DNA of 64,000 nucleotides from an uncultured Acetatifactor sp. (lineage in GTDB: Bacteria > Bacillota > Clostridia > Lachnospirales > Lachnospiraceae), in contig CANPXL010000010.1 of the NCBI GenBank assembly GCA_947586055.1, forward strand, positions 34,762-98,761, read 5' to 3'. Below, piece by piece: positions 1-8,376 of this stretch; the first letter of the stretch is position 1, and the number at the start of each line of letters is the position of its first letter. The notes below the pieces were generated by a model that ran no database searches, was not told the origin of the DNA, and saw nothing but the letters and a program-made list of their open reading frames with translations. Made by a program: the position numbers and the translations under genes.

Positions 1-1600
1 AACCGCCTCCCTGCGCGCCGTTTGCCGTCAGGGTATATCGTCCCGTTGCCGGCACCGCAAACTGCCGCGCCGTTTTTTCGTTCCGAAAAACAACGTCCAC
101 GTCGCTTCGCCCGCCCACATCTCCGGTCTCGCTTACGCTTACCCAGTTTTCGCCGTCTAAACTCTGATAAACCAAATAGATCTTGTCTTTGCCGTCCGAC
201 TGCCGCCAGCACAGATCCACCGCCCCGGCCCCGCCGTTTTCCTCATAATTCTCCCGGGAGGTCAGAACCAGCTCCACCCACTGGGCATACAGCGTCATAT
301 CCTGCCGGGGTACAATCTCATCCCCCGGGCCTCCCGCCGCCTGACCGAAGTTTTTGTCATAGTACCAGCCTCCAAAAGAATAACCCTCCTTTACGGGTTC
401 CGGCAGGATAATGGGATCCGGCTCATAGCGGGCCGTGACGGTATCCACCGTTTCATCCCGCGCCGTAAACTGATATCGGTTTCCCCGCAGCGTCCCGCCA
501 AAGGGCTGTCCCGGAATCCATTCCGCAAAATGCGTCCCGCCGGTCAGAGATTCCGTTTCCTCTCCCCCGTTCGTGTCAAATGACACCTTATGTCCCGCCG
601 GAGCCGTAACGGCTTCCGGATCCAGCGTCATACTGCTTCCGTAGTCTCCCCAGACTACCGTTTTTTCTTCCGTTCCCCGGTAACGTCCTCCGGCTGGATC
701 GATACAGATCGCGCTGCGCGAAGGTCTCCACTGAGCGTACAAAACCACCTCTTCCCCTTCTTTCTCCGCAAGGTTCCGGATCCGCGCCCCGTCCCCGTAG
801 CTTTCCCCTGTCCCATCCGGCTTTGTGTTCCATTCCGCAAATTCATATCCGATGCGGCTGTAACTGTTTTTTGTCAGGTTCTTCACCGGCGTTACCGTCA
901 TGCCGTTATATTCCGTCGCGTCGTTGTATATATGCCAGCTTGGCGCCATATATCCCCCATGGATTCCCGTGGTATTGGGATTATACACAACCTTATACCT
1001 GTTTGCGGAAATCGCCTTGCAGAAATGGGTTTCCATGGGAGCGCCCTGTTCCAGATTAGCGCACCACGGACAGAGATAGTAGTAAAACACATCTTCTTTA
1101 AAATCCAGCCACTGAAGGGTCTCTGCGGTCTCCCGCTTCATATAGACCAGCATGTCCATAAGCCGTTCGCCGCAGTCCGCACACCAGCCGAACCAGCCGG
1201 AATGATAAGGTCTCCGACATATTTTTTTCCCGTAATTCAGGTTATGGTAATTGCCGATGTCCGTATCCGTATCTCCGTGAATACAGCGCGCCGGCCGGTG
1301 ACTCACCACCCATTTCCCCACGGGAATCATGCCCTGTCTGGCATACCTGTAAAAATGTTCCCCTGTTCCCGGCGCCCGCAGGGAAGAACGGATCCCTGTC
1401 TCCACCGTGTCCCCCAAATTGTACCATTGGTAATCCGTATCGCCGGCGTCGGTCGTCCAGCCCAGCCGATCCGTGCTGAAGCTGACAAAGGGACTGTTGT
1501 AAATTGTCCGTTTTTCATCCGCATGCGCCGACAGAGACGGCAACGTCAGAAACAGAAACCAAAGCAGCGCAATCCCTGTCAGACATCTAAATCGTTTCAA
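1..1600 (-). CDS. Secreted InlB B-repeat surface protein (3' end outside window)
   Basis: The reverse strand is open from a TTG at 1600 to the window edge (533 codons, no stop), preceded by a strong AGGAGG site at 1608-1613. Residues 1-26 form a signal peptide (KRF, then a hydrophobic stretch ending SLSAHA). After about 120 residues comes a Cys-rich part with CADC and CPWC pairs about 30 residues apart, which could bind metal or form disulfides. At least two InlB B-repeat (Flg_new-type) segments follow, recognisable by GYEFAEWNTKPDGTG, VLYAQW, GYSFGGWYYD and LYAQW. Such proteins are exported and often wall-attached; any sorting signal would lie beyond the window. It follows the cpaB-like gene by 30 bp, so it is probably the distal gene of the Tad pilus operon and may be displayed with the pilus. 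Substrate or ligand is unknown. Confidence 0.85.
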   Translation of the reverse strand, partial: MKRFRCLTGIALLWFLFLTLPSLSAHADEKRTIYNSPFVSFSTDRLGWTTDAGDTDYQWYNLGDTVETGIRSSLRAPGTGEHFYRYARQGMIPVGKWVVSHRPARCIHGDTDTDIGNYHNLNYGKKICRRPYHSGWFGWCADCGERLMDMLVYMKRETAETLQWLDFKEDVFYYYLCPWCANLEQGAPMETHFCKAISANRYKVVYNPNTTGIHGGYMAPSWHIYNDATEYNGMTVTPVKNLTKNSYSRIGYEFAEWNTKPDGTGESYGDGARIRNLAEKEGEEVVLYAQWRPSRSAICIDPAGGRYRGTEEKTVVWGDYGSSMTLDPEAVTAPAGHKVSFDTNGGEETESLTGGTHFAEWIPGQPFGGTLRGNRYQFTARDETVDTVTARYEPDPIILPEPVKEGYSFGGWYYDKNFGQAAGGPGDEIVPRQDMTLYAQWVELVLTSRENYEENGGAGAVDLCWRQSDGKDKIYLVYQSLDGENWVSVSETGDVGGRSDVDVVFRNEKTARQFAVPATGRYTLTANGAQGGG

Positions 1601-1630
1601 GCCGTTTCCTCCTCTCCGCTTTTTTCATTT

Positions 1631-2299
1631 CTATTCCAGAAGCTTTACCACACGCAGGGAGCCGCCTGCAAGAGCTGTGTAAAAATCCGCCACATCCGCT
1701 TCGTCCAGATAAAGGTTGACCCGCTGGGCGGCGGTGGAACGGTCCCCATTGGAAATCCTGTTGCCGGACGCGTCGAACACCTGCTGTATCAGCAAATGAT
1801 CCCATACGAGACTGGCCGTTTCCTCCCCGACGGCATAAATGTTCACTCTGTCCCCCGCCCGGAGAAGGCCGCCTGCAAGCTGACAGACGTCGTCGGCCCG
1901 GATCCCCGCAATAACCGGCTTCTCCAGCTCGGCCAGAATCAGGTTCAGTTGCCGGAACATTCCCTCTGTGAGCACCACTCCTTCTCCGATATCCCATGCG
2001 GCCACAAGACCGGCTGCCTGGCCTGGTGAACTCAGGGCATCCTGCGGAACGCAGCTTGCATCCACCTGTTGTTTCCTGAAGTACTGTACGTAATTTTCTT
2101 CCGTGATCAGCTGGCCTTCCGGTATCGTTGCCGCCGCCACAAAAACTGTTTTCTTTTCATAACCCGCCAACAGGTTCTTTTCCATCAAAACCATAACCGC
2201 AAAAACCGCGACGGAAGCGGCCAGCGCCGCAATCATACCGCCGGTTTTCCATTTTCTCAGTTCTCCGCTTCTGTCTGTTGACCTGTTCTCTTTTTTCAT
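1631..2299 (-). CDS. cpaB: CpaB/RcpC-like Flp pilus assembly protein (SAF domain)
   Basis: 222 residues. I chose ATG 2299 because it has an AGAGGAG site about 5 nt upstream; the in-frame ATG at 2437 lies inside the previous gene. A charged N-terminus is followed by a membrane segment (about residues 21-42, MIAALAASVAVFAVMVLM), then a SAF/CpaB region (FVAAATIPEGQLITEENY, later LTEGMFRQL and a GDRVNIYAV strand). CpaB proteins sit outside the cytoplasmic membrane and help Tad/Flp pilus assembly; in diderms they contact the secretin, which has no counterpart in a monoderm, so here a wall-side or scaffold role is likelier. It lies 31 bp after the TadE-like gene and 30 bp before the InlB-repeat gene. 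Confidence 0.8.
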   Translation of the reverse strand: MKKENRSTDRSGELRKWKTGGMIAALAASVAVFAVMVLMEKNLLAGYEKKTVFVAAATIPEGQLITEENYVQYFRKQQVDASCVPQDALSSPGQAAGLVAAWDIGEGVVLTEGMFRQLNLILAELEKPVIAGIRADDVCQLAGGLLRAGDRVNIYAVGEETASLVWDHLLIQQVFDASGNRISNGDRSTAAQRVNLYLDEADVADFYTALAGGSLRVVKLLE

Positions 2300-2330
2300 C
2301 CGGACTCCTCTCTGTCCGCCCTCCGGCAGA

Positions 2331-2927
2331 CTATATTCCGTTTGTGGAAGTGAAATTTTCCACAATATCCGCCAGTTTTCCCTTGCGCGCCTCCACTGCA
2401 GCGCCGGGAAAGCCCTTCTGCAGGTAGGCAATTTCACTGTACACGCCCGTAGACTCTATCTTTGTTCCGTCAGGTGCGGCCGCGGCGCCAATCTGTTCCC
2501 GCCAGCAGCTCATCCGACCGTTTTCGTCAAAGCTGCAGATCTCCACATCGTCCCCGCTGACATTGTAGACGGTGTAATTTACGATCCTCACCGGCCCTCC
2601 TATCACTCCACGTCCTCTGCATTCCCACCCTTCATCCAGATTCAGGTTCTCCTTCACGGCCATTCGGTATGTTTCATACGCCTGCTTTGGATCCGAGATC
2701 ACAAGTCTGTGGGAAATGCCGTATTCCTCAACGTCCACCGTTGCGGACGCAAGATTGGAAAGTGCCAGCGCGTCCTCCAGATACTGCGAGGAACTCCTGT
2801 AAATTTCCATCTGAAGCAAGGCGCATAAGAAGACGCCCAAAAACAGGATAAAGAACAGCCCGGCGGCCCATCCTGTCTGGCCGCTCTCAGTGCTTGGCCG
2901 TGGAAACCCTTTTTTCTTCCACTTCAT
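2331..2927 (-). CDS. TadE/TadG-like minor pilin of the Tad operon
   Basis: 198 residues with a basic N-terminus (MKWKKKGF), one membrane helix at about residues 19-42 (WAAGLFFILFLGVFLCALL) and a roughly 150-residue outside domain with no recognised enzyme motif. This architecture, together with its place between a DUF4320-like gene and cpaB, fits a TadE/TadG-type minor pilin. The ATG at 2927 overlaps the end of the previous gene by 41 bp and has GGAGGGCGGAT just upstream, suggesting translational coupling. The family assignment rests on architecture and context, not on a diagnostic motif. Confidence 0.65.
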   Translation of the reverse strand: MKWKKKGFPRPSTESGQTGWAAGLFFILFLGVFLCALLQMEIYRSSSQYLEDALALSNLASATVDVEEYGISHRLVISDPKQAYETYRMAVKENLNLDEGWECRGRGVIGGPVRIVNYTVYNVSGDDVEICSFDENGRMSCWREQIGAAAAPDGTKIESTGVYSEIAYLQKGFPGAAVEARKGKLADIVENFTSTNGI

Positions 2928-3243
2928 ATCCGCCCTCCAGTTTTCCCCGGATGTTCAGCACGATCGGCTGCCCGTAACCCACCCGGTTCATGGTAGTGCC
3001 CGTCAACTCCGGCTCCGTCAGTCCCAGCGTCTCCAGCTCCTGCAGAAGGACAACCCGATCCGCTTCCGTCAGACAGCCGGTGGTCTCCATCCGCAGAATG
3101 TATTTTCTCGCCACCTGATTCACCGCGGCCTTTTTGTTGACAAGGCCCGCGTTTCCCATATAGACCAGCATGATCGCAGTCATGGCCAGCATGCAGAGAC
3201 CGGCGGCCATCATGTCCCCGATGTTTCCTCTCTCCCGCTTCAT
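2887..3243 (-). CDS. DUF4320/TadE-like pseudopilin
   Basis: 118 residues. The N-terminus MKRERGNIGD followed by a membrane helix (MMAAGLCMLAMTAIMLVYM) is typical of TadE-like pseudopilins. The following stretch (QVARKYILRMETTG, then a tLGL segment) resembles the conserved 'R-Y-x-E-x-T-G' stretch of DUF4320 proteins from Clostridia Tad loci. Its ATG overlaps the stop of the upstream pilin-like gene by 4 bp (ATGA), so translation is probably coupled. Confidence 0.65.
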   Translation of the reverse strand: MKRERGNIGDMMAAGLCMLAMTAIMLVYMGNAGLVNKKAAVNQVARKYILRMETTGCLTEADRVVLLQELETLGLTEPELTGTTMNRVGYGQPIVLNIRGKLEGGYEVEEKRVSTAKH

Positions 3244-3536
3244 CCCGACACTCCCGTAAGGATCTTCTGCGCTTCCGTGGTCATAGCGGTGACCAGCGTT
3301 TCAATAAAAGCCTTCAGGCTGTCTTTCATGACCACACAGAGCAGCAGCGCAATAATACAAAGGCCCACCGTCACCAGGATCCCGTCAATTCCGGGCTCCT
3401 TTTCCATTCCTCTGCGCAGCAGTCTCCACGCCCGTGCGCGCAGTCCTCCGCCTTTTTCCGCATTCGTTTTTTCCGGCGCCCGCAGGTTTTCTCCGCCTGC
3501 AGCTTTGTTTGGCAAACCTTGTTTCATAGATTTCAT
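3240..3536 (-). CDS. Flp/type IVb pilin-like small membrane protein
   Basis: 98 residues: a 48-residue hydrophilic, basic leader, then EKEPGIDG directly before a hydrophobic helix (ILVTVGLCIIALLLCVVM) and a short amphipathic tail. Flp pilins have the same order (leader with G/E at the cleavage site, helix, short tail), although this leader is longer than usual. The position between tadC and the TadE-like genes fits the pilus structural subunit, but the assignment is by architecture. No prepilin peptidase gene is visible nearby. Confidence 0.5.
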   Translation of the reverse strand: MKSMKQGLPNKAAGGENLRAPEKTNAEKGGGLRARAWRLLRRGMEKEPGIDGILVTVGLCIIALLLCVVMKDSLKAFIETLVTAMTTEAQKILTGVSG

Positions 3537-3600
3537 GTCCTCCTATCTCTGATGATTTTCCCAGACGCCCTGTCCGGCGTCTTCTCTTTTCAAAGCCGCT

Positions 3601-4446
3601 TCAGAACCCTGCCGCCGCCCCAAACATGTATGTAACGCAGGCATACAGCGCAAGTCCCAACACCACCGCCAGCACACCCAGCTGATAGAAAGTGATCTTT
3701 CTGTCCAGCGCCGCTTTCTTTCGCTCCAAAACGGTACTTTCCATATCTTTTACCTGTTCGCCGATATCCCCCAGCAGTTCCAGAGCCTGTCCGGACTCCA
3801 GCGCCTGCAGGACTATGATGCACAGAGCGTCTATATAACGGTTGTCAAATTTTCCCTGAAATCGTTCCAGTGCGTCATAAATATCCGCTTTCATGACAAT
3901 GTCCCCAGCCAGATCAAGAAGCGCTTCCCGCAGTCTTTTTTCTTTCACACTGCCGTAACACTCCGCCAGCGCGTCCGTCAGATACACGCCCGCCCGGATC
4001 TGAATCTCCAGGGCGTGATACACCAGCTTCAGTTCCGGCAGCAGCCGTTCATTGTCTTTTCCGTTTAAGTACAGAAGCAGTCCGCCGGGCAGGAAAAAGA
4101 GAATTCCCGCCGCCACGGCGCCTCCCATGAGACTGATCCCGCCGATTGATGCCAGTCCCAGCAGGGCAAGGATGATCCGCAGCGCCAGATATCTGCCCGG
4201 CTCCACCCACCTCCCATAGTGACAGGCCGCGCCGTTTTTTGTCAGCCATAACTGTGTATTGCGGTACCAGCTGCTCCCCCGCTCCTTTTTCTTAACAAAT
4301 CCGGCAATCTCCCTCCAGGTGGTCAGTATCATCCGTTCCGGACGATATTCCCTGTACAGTAAGACGAGCAGAGCCAGCGTAAGCGCCGCCGTGACGGCGG
4401 GCATTGCCCTCAGCCAAAAACCGATGGTTGTCCTGTCCAAGCACAT
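3601..4446 (-). CDS. tadC: TadC-like type II secretion F family membrane protein
   Basis: 281 residues with an N-terminal helix, a central pair of membrane segments (about residues 90-130) and a C-terminal helix (FYQLGVLAVVLGLALYACV), and the T2SSF-type cytosolic stretch LKLVYHALEIQIRAG...LTDALAECY. TadB and TadC form the inner-membrane platform of the Tad pilus under the TadA motor. ATG 4446 directly abuts a GGAGG site; a TTG two codons later (4440) would have better spacing, so the true start may be there. It follows tadB by 18 bp. Confidence 0.85.
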   Translation of the reverse strand: MCLDRTTIGFWLRAMPAVTAALTLALLVLLYREYRPERMILTTWREIAGFVKKKERGSSWYRNTQLWLTKNGAACHYGRWVEPGRYLALRIILALLGLASIGGISLMGGAVAAGILFFLPGGLLLYLNGKDNERLLPELKLVYHALEIQIRAGVYLTDALAECYGSVKEKRLREALLDLAGDIVMKADIYDALERFQGKFDNRYIDALCIIVLQALESGQALELLGDIGEQVKDMESTVLERKKAALDRKITFYQLGVLAVVLGLALYACVTYMFGAAAGF

Positions 4447-4464
4447 CCTCCTTTCCTTCGGTTC

Positions 4465-5451
4465 TTACGACTGCGCGCGGTATATCTGGCTTCCGAACAT
4501 TCCAAAAATACCGGCCAGAACAATAACCGCAATCTTTCCCGGCACCGTGTCCGCAAGCAGCCTGCCGAAAGAAATTCCCGTGAGCGAACCCACGGCAGCC
4601 AGCACCGCCGCCGACATGGCCAGAAGCAGCGCCATATTCACCAGAGCCTCCCGCAGCATCCCCCTTCTTTCCTGGGAAATCCGCAGATACTCCCGCAGGC
4701 TCCTGCGGCTGCTTTTTACGAGGGCGGAAAAATCCGCACAGTGCCGGATGCTGATCTCCATGTTTCTTGCCAGCTCCTTAAATTTCGGATGTTCGATCTT
4801 TTCCGCCATGGTAAGCAGCGCAAGTCCCACATCCCCCGTAGTCCGGGCTTCGCTGCAGCAGGCCTCCAGCGCGCTGCGGAGCGGTTCGTCCATATATCTG
4901 CTCACCTGCCCGAAAACGCCTGCCGCCTCTGCCGCCGTCACACTGTAATTGCCCAGAAAATCCAGCAGTTTCATCAGACTGCCGTTTACCCGTCTCAGAT
5001 TTCGGGATCTTAAGATTCTCAGCGCAATCCCTTCGGCAGCCGCCAAAACGGCGACGGCGCCGACAGCCGGCCATAAGCCTGCAGGCAGCAGAACGATCAG
5101 AAAAAGGCCCGCCGCCACAACCGCGTTCCCCGCAATCCACCATTCCACAGTCAGACCGGGAAACCGCAGTTTCAGCCCGCTGTACTGAAGCTGCCGCTCC
5201 AGCGAAAACAAAAACGAATGTTTTTCCTGTAGTTCCAAAAGCCGCTTCCGCCCTTCCAGCGTCCTCTGTCTGGACGCCGCGTTCAAGTCGGCCGCCGTTC
5301 TTTGCACCAGTTTCGTAAACTGCCGCAGAATGCCGGCCTGCTGAAACAGAAGGCTGAACCCGCAGCAAAGAAGCAAAAACAGAATCAGATAAACAATGAT
5401 TTTCAAATAACCATCCTTTCCGCCCGTCCGGCTGTTAAAAAATTTTTTCAT
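4465..5451 (-). CDS. tadB: TadB-like type II secretion F family membrane protein
   Basis: 328 residues: an N-terminal helix (residues 16-36), a long cytosolic coiled stretch, two closely spaced membrane segments around residues 110-150, a T2SSF domain (LMKLLDFLGNYSVTAAEAAG, later ELARNMEISIRHCADF) and a C-terminal pair of helices. It would form the platform with TadC. The start lies inside the last 17 bp of tadA (AAAGGGAT upstream), indicating coupled translation. Confidence 0.85.
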   Translation of the reverse strand: MKKFFNSRTGGKDGYLKIIVYLILFLLLCCGFSLLFQQAGILRQFTKLVQRTAADLNAASRQRTLEGRKRLLELQEKHSFLFSLERQLQYSGLKLRFPGLTVEWWIAGNAVVAAGLFLIVLLPAGLWPAVGAVAVLAAAEGIALRILRSRNLRRVNGSLMKLLDFLGNYSVTAAEAAGVFGQVSRYMDEPLRSALEACCSEARTTGDVGLALLTMAEKIEHPKFKELARNMEISIRHCADFSALVKSSRRSLREYLRISQERRGMLREALVNMALLLAMSAAVLAAVGSLTGISFGRLLADTVPGKIAVIVLAGIFGMFGSQIYRAQS

Positions 5452-6583
5452 AGATCAGATCCCTTTTCCCCGGATCCCAGCCCTTGCAGGCATAAATTTC
5501 CTTTACCTTATAACGTTCCATAAAGATCAGCGTCTGAAAGCAATCCATCATCTTCATCAGTTCGTCTCTGGAATACCGGCTTTCGTACATGGCGTAATCC
5601 ACCAGCTTGTCCGGCGCCCGGTCCGCGGAGGGCGCATGGATCGTGGCGGCGCACAGCTGTCCCGTATAGGCGGCGTTCAAAAGATACAGCGCCTCCGCAC
5701 CCTTTACCTCGCCGATGATAAAGAAATCCACGTCCATCGTCAGTCCCGCGATGCTGATATGTTCCAGATCATAGCTGATCTGCTGCTCCCCGGTGCCCGG
5801 CAGCGAATGCAGGAACATCATATCCGGATGGAATCTGGTGGTAAGTTCATCCGCCTGCTGGGCAACCAGTACAGCCATATCATCCGGAAGCGTCTCCTTC
5901 AGTGCGTTCAGCAGCGTTGTCTTCCCGGAGGAATTTCCGCCGCAGATTAAAGTGGATCCCTGGCGGAAACGCCGTACCAGAAGCTCCGCCGTGTCGCGGT
6001 CAAGCATTTCCTCATCGATCAGTTCTACGAGCTGCGGAAAGGTCTTGGGAACTTTTCTGATACACAGATACGGTTCGCTGTATGTGTTGACTAACGGCAT
6101 GGAAACCGTAAACCTCAGAATAAAATCCGGATGGCTCTCGTTATCCGTGAACCTTTGAATGGCGTTCAGATTAGAGATATTGACCTGATTTCTTGTGGCA
6201 ATATAGTCGATAAACTGCCTGTATTCCTTTGGGGAAGCAAAGGCGACGTCCGCCGCCATTCGCCGGCCCCTTCTCTTGATGCGGATATTGTCATAGCTCA
6301 CTACCCTGATGTCGGAGACGGTTTTGTCGTCAATCAGCTCCGACAGGCGGGAATACCCGAAAATGTACCGTTCAAAATCCTCCAGCAGTTTTTTCTGCGT
6401 TTCTCCGGACGACGGATAATACGTGGCTATGTGGCCTGCCGCCTCTGCCAGAAAGGCCTCTTTGGTAATCTGTCCCTTCCTCATCTGCATCAGCGACTGC
6501 TGCTTCTGCATGGTATAATCGTCCACCAGCGTCTGCAGCAGATCTGTCCCGACGGCGTCCTGCTGCATAAGAATGTTTTTCAT
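5435..6583 (-). CDS. tadA: TadA/CpaF pilus motor ATPase
   Basis: 382 residues. The Walker A motif CGGNSSGKTTLL is at about residues 212-223, and the VirB11/CpaF-type Walker B and His box follow (DFFIIGEVKGAEAL, AATIHAPSA). This ATPase powers assembly or secretion of the Tad pilus from the cytosolic face. ATG 6583 sits immediately after AAAGGAGGG, an unusually tight spacing, with a second ATG five codons on; either could start the protein. The longer reading frame to 6730 is excluded because the promoter at 6740-6768 would place transcription start near that codon. First gene of the operon. No tadZ/cpaE or prepilin peptidase gene is seen. Confidence 0.88.
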   Translation of the reverse strand: MKNILMQQDAVGTDLLQTLVDDYTMQKQQSLMQMRKGQITKEAFLAEAAGHIATYYPSSGETQKKLLEDFERYIFGYSRLSELIDDKTVSDIRVVSYDNIRIKRRGRRMAADVAFASPKEYRQFIDYIATRNQVNISNLNAIQRFTDNESHPDFILRFTVSMPLVNTYSEPYLCIRKVPKTFPQLVELIDEEMLDRDTAELLVRRFRQGSTLICGGNSSGKTTLLNALKETLPDDMAVLVAQQADELTTRFHPDMMFLHSLPGTGEQQISYDLEHISIAGLTMDVDFFIIGEVKGAEALYLLNAAYTGQLCAATIHAPSADRAPDKLVDYAMYESRYSRDELMKMMDCFQTLIFMERYKVKEIYACKGWDPGKRDLIYEKIF

Positions 6584-6739
6584 CCCTCCTTTGCGGTTCC
6601 GCACGGACACCGTGCACCTGCGTCCCAAAAGAACCCCTGTTTCTCTGTCACATAAATAAAACGATAAGTTCGGCTGAAACAGCCGGGAAAAAATTAAGAA
6701 AAAAAGATACTCGGACTTCAGCGCTGCCAAGTAATGTTT

Positions 6740-6768
6740 AATTTACACCGAAAGAAAGGTTTTGTCAA
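6740..6768 (-). promoter_or_regulatory. Sigma-A promoter of the Tad operon
   Basis: On the minus strand TTGACA (6763-6768), a 17-bp spacer and TAAATT (6740-6745). It predicts a transcript start near 6733 and a roughly 150-nt leader before tadA. Confidence 0.75.
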
Positions 6769-6819
6769 TACAGAAAAAATATTTTTTTGTTTTTCCTGAA
6801 ATTCCACGTGCAAATTCCC

Positions 6820-6848
6820 TTGTGGTTTGTCTTCCGACGTGGTATACT
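6820..6848 (+). promoter_or_regulatory. Sigma-A promoter of the 39-residue membrane protein
   Basis: TTGTGG (6820-6825), 17 bp, TATACT (6843-6848), ending about 36 bp before the start codon. The -35 box is imperfect but the spacing is ideal. Confidence 0.6.
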
Positions 6849-6884
6849 CTGATTACAGTACAATTTTCAGACGAGGTATGCGAT

Positions 6885-7004
6885 ATGGATATGTTTCTTC
6901 TTTTAGCGGGCGGACTGCTCATCATTATCATAGCTGTGGTGATCGCTGTCGTCGCTTCCGTAACCGCCGCCGTTGCCGCGGAGACAGATACGGAAGACGA
7001 CTGA
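6885..7004 (+). CDS. Small single-helix membrane protein (39 aa)
   Basis: ATG 6885 has a GAGG site at 6873-6876 (8-nt spacing) and a promoter just upstream, so I prefer it to the longer frame starting at 6762, which begins upstream of the promoter. The product is almost entirely one hydrophobic helix (FLLLAGGLLIIIIAVVIAVV) with an Ala/Val-rich continuation and the acidic tail ETDTEDD. No function can be assigned. It is divergent from the Tad operon and convergent with the serine hydrolase gene. Confidence 0.55.
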   Translation: MDMFLLLAGGLLIIIIAVVIAVVASVTAAVAAETDTEDD

Positions 7005-7019
7005 ATTTTCCGTGACCGC

Positions 7020-8201
7020 TCACGTTCCGTCCTTTTTCAGCGCACCGTAGGCCGCCATGCGCAGCCTGCGCACCGCCGGAGTGGTTCCTGCGCCGCACCG
7101 CTGAATAAAGTATAACAGGACAAATTCTTCCGTGGGATCCATGGTGACATAGTTTCCCGTCCAGCCGTCCCATCCGAACTCTCCCGGCGAACCAATGGTT
7201 CCCGCCGCCCCCTGATCCTCCAGAACGCGCATCAGGCAGCCGTAGCCGCAGCCGCTGTTGCTGTCCCAGTGATATGTTTCCTTCTGTTCGGCGCTCAACC
7301 GGTTCTTTGTCATAAACTCCACCGTTTTCCGTCCCAGAATCTGGCGTCCCCTGTAAGCGCCGCCGTTTACCATCATCACGCCGAAATGGGCGTAATCGTC
7401 CAGAGTGGACACCATTCCCGCGCCGCCGGATTCAAAAGCCACGTCCTCCCCGTAATATTCCCCCAGATGACTGCCCTGATGCGGAATCAGGCTGCCGTCC
7501 TCCGCAGGTTCATAATGCTGGGCAAGCCGGCCCTGCTTCTCTCCGGGCACAAAAAATCCCGTATCCGGCATCTCAAGGGGATCAAAGAGTTCTTCCCGCA
7601 GAAACCGGCCGAACGTCCTGCCGGACGCCGCTTCCACGACTCCGCCCAGAACATCCGCCGAAAAACCGTACATCCAGGGACCGCCGGGCTGGTAACACAG
7701 AGGAACGGAAGCGATCCCCCGCATATATTCCTGCGTATCCACGCGCTCTCCCCGTTCTCTGCGGGCCACCAGTTCCTTCACGACCTTTTCCATGCGGCGC
7801 CCCGGTTCCGTAGAACCGTCGGGATAGGGAATGCCCGACGTCATATTCAGCAGGTCGAAAAGCGTGGGCTCTCTGTCCGCGGGGATCTCTCCCTTTTCGT
7901 CGCTCCATACCTTCTGACCCGCAAAGCAGGGCAGGTATCTCGACACCGGATCTTTCAGATCGATCTCTCCCCGTTCCGCAAGGATCATCACCGCCGCTGC
8001 GGTAATGGGTTTCGACATGGAATACAGATGAATGATGGTATCTCGTTTCATGGGAATATTCCTGGCTTCATCGGCCATGCCGAAAGCGTTGAAATACAGT
8101 TCCTTCCCCCTGTGGAGCACCAGCGCGCTGGCGCCTTTTACCCAGCCTCTCTCCACTTCCGTCCGGACGATCCCATCCAGCGTCGTTTTCAGATCGTACA
8201 T
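7020..8201 (-). CDS. Class C beta-lactamase-like serine hydrolase
   Basis: 393 residues. The catalytic SxxK motif is SMSK at residues 61-64; a Tyr (YGFSADVLGG) takes the place of the YxN motif, and the C-terminal GWDGWTG segment stands for the KTG-like box. There is no signal peptide, so this is a cytosolic esterase or peptidase-type member of the family rather than a secreted antibiotic-degrading enzyme; the substrate is unknown. AAAGGCGG precedes the ATG. It is transcribed alone from a clear promoter at 8258-8286. Confidence 0.85.
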   Translation of the reverse strand: MYDLKTTLDGIVRTEVERGWVKGASALVLHRGKELYFNAFGMADEARNIPMKRDTIIHLYSMSKPITAAAVMILAERGEIDLKDPVSRYLPCFAGQKVWSDEKGEIPADREPTLFDLLNMTSGIPYPDGSTEPGRRMEKVVKELVARRERGERVDTQEYMRGIASVPLCYQPGGPWMYGFSADVLGGVVEAASGRTFGRFLREELFDPLEMPDTGFFVPGEKQGRLAQHYEPAEDGSLIPHQGSHLGEYYGEDVAFESGGAGMVSTLDDYAHFGVMMVNGGAYRGRQILGRKTVEFMTKNRLSAEQKETYHWDSNSGCGYGCLMRVLEDQGAAGTIGSPGEFGWDGWTGNYVTMDPTEEFVLLYFIQRCGAGTTPAVRRLRMAAYGALKKDGT

Positions 8202-8257
8202 TTTCTATTCCGCCTTTCCGCCGGCAGGATTTCCGAATCGCCTGTCGGATTATCTCT

Positions 8258-8286
8258 ATTGTACACAGCCGCACGCAAAACTGCAA
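8258..8286 (-). promoter_or_regulatory. Sigma-A promoter of the serine hydrolase gene
   Basis: On the minus strand TTGCAG (8281-8286), 17-bp spacer, TACAAT (8258-8263), 57 bp before the ATG. Confidence 0.7.
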
Positions 8287-8376
8287 GCGGGCAAAGAAGA
8301 TTTCAACGGAGAAATCCCTTTTCTCCTTTCCGGAAACGTTGTATACTGTAGCCAGAAAGAGGAAAGGATTCTGCTT

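Noticed and set aside
590..2029. 479-codon plus-strand ORF
   Set aside because: Shadow of the InlB-repeat and cpaB genes on the other strand; no ribosome binding site and Arg/Pro/His-rich nonsense composition.
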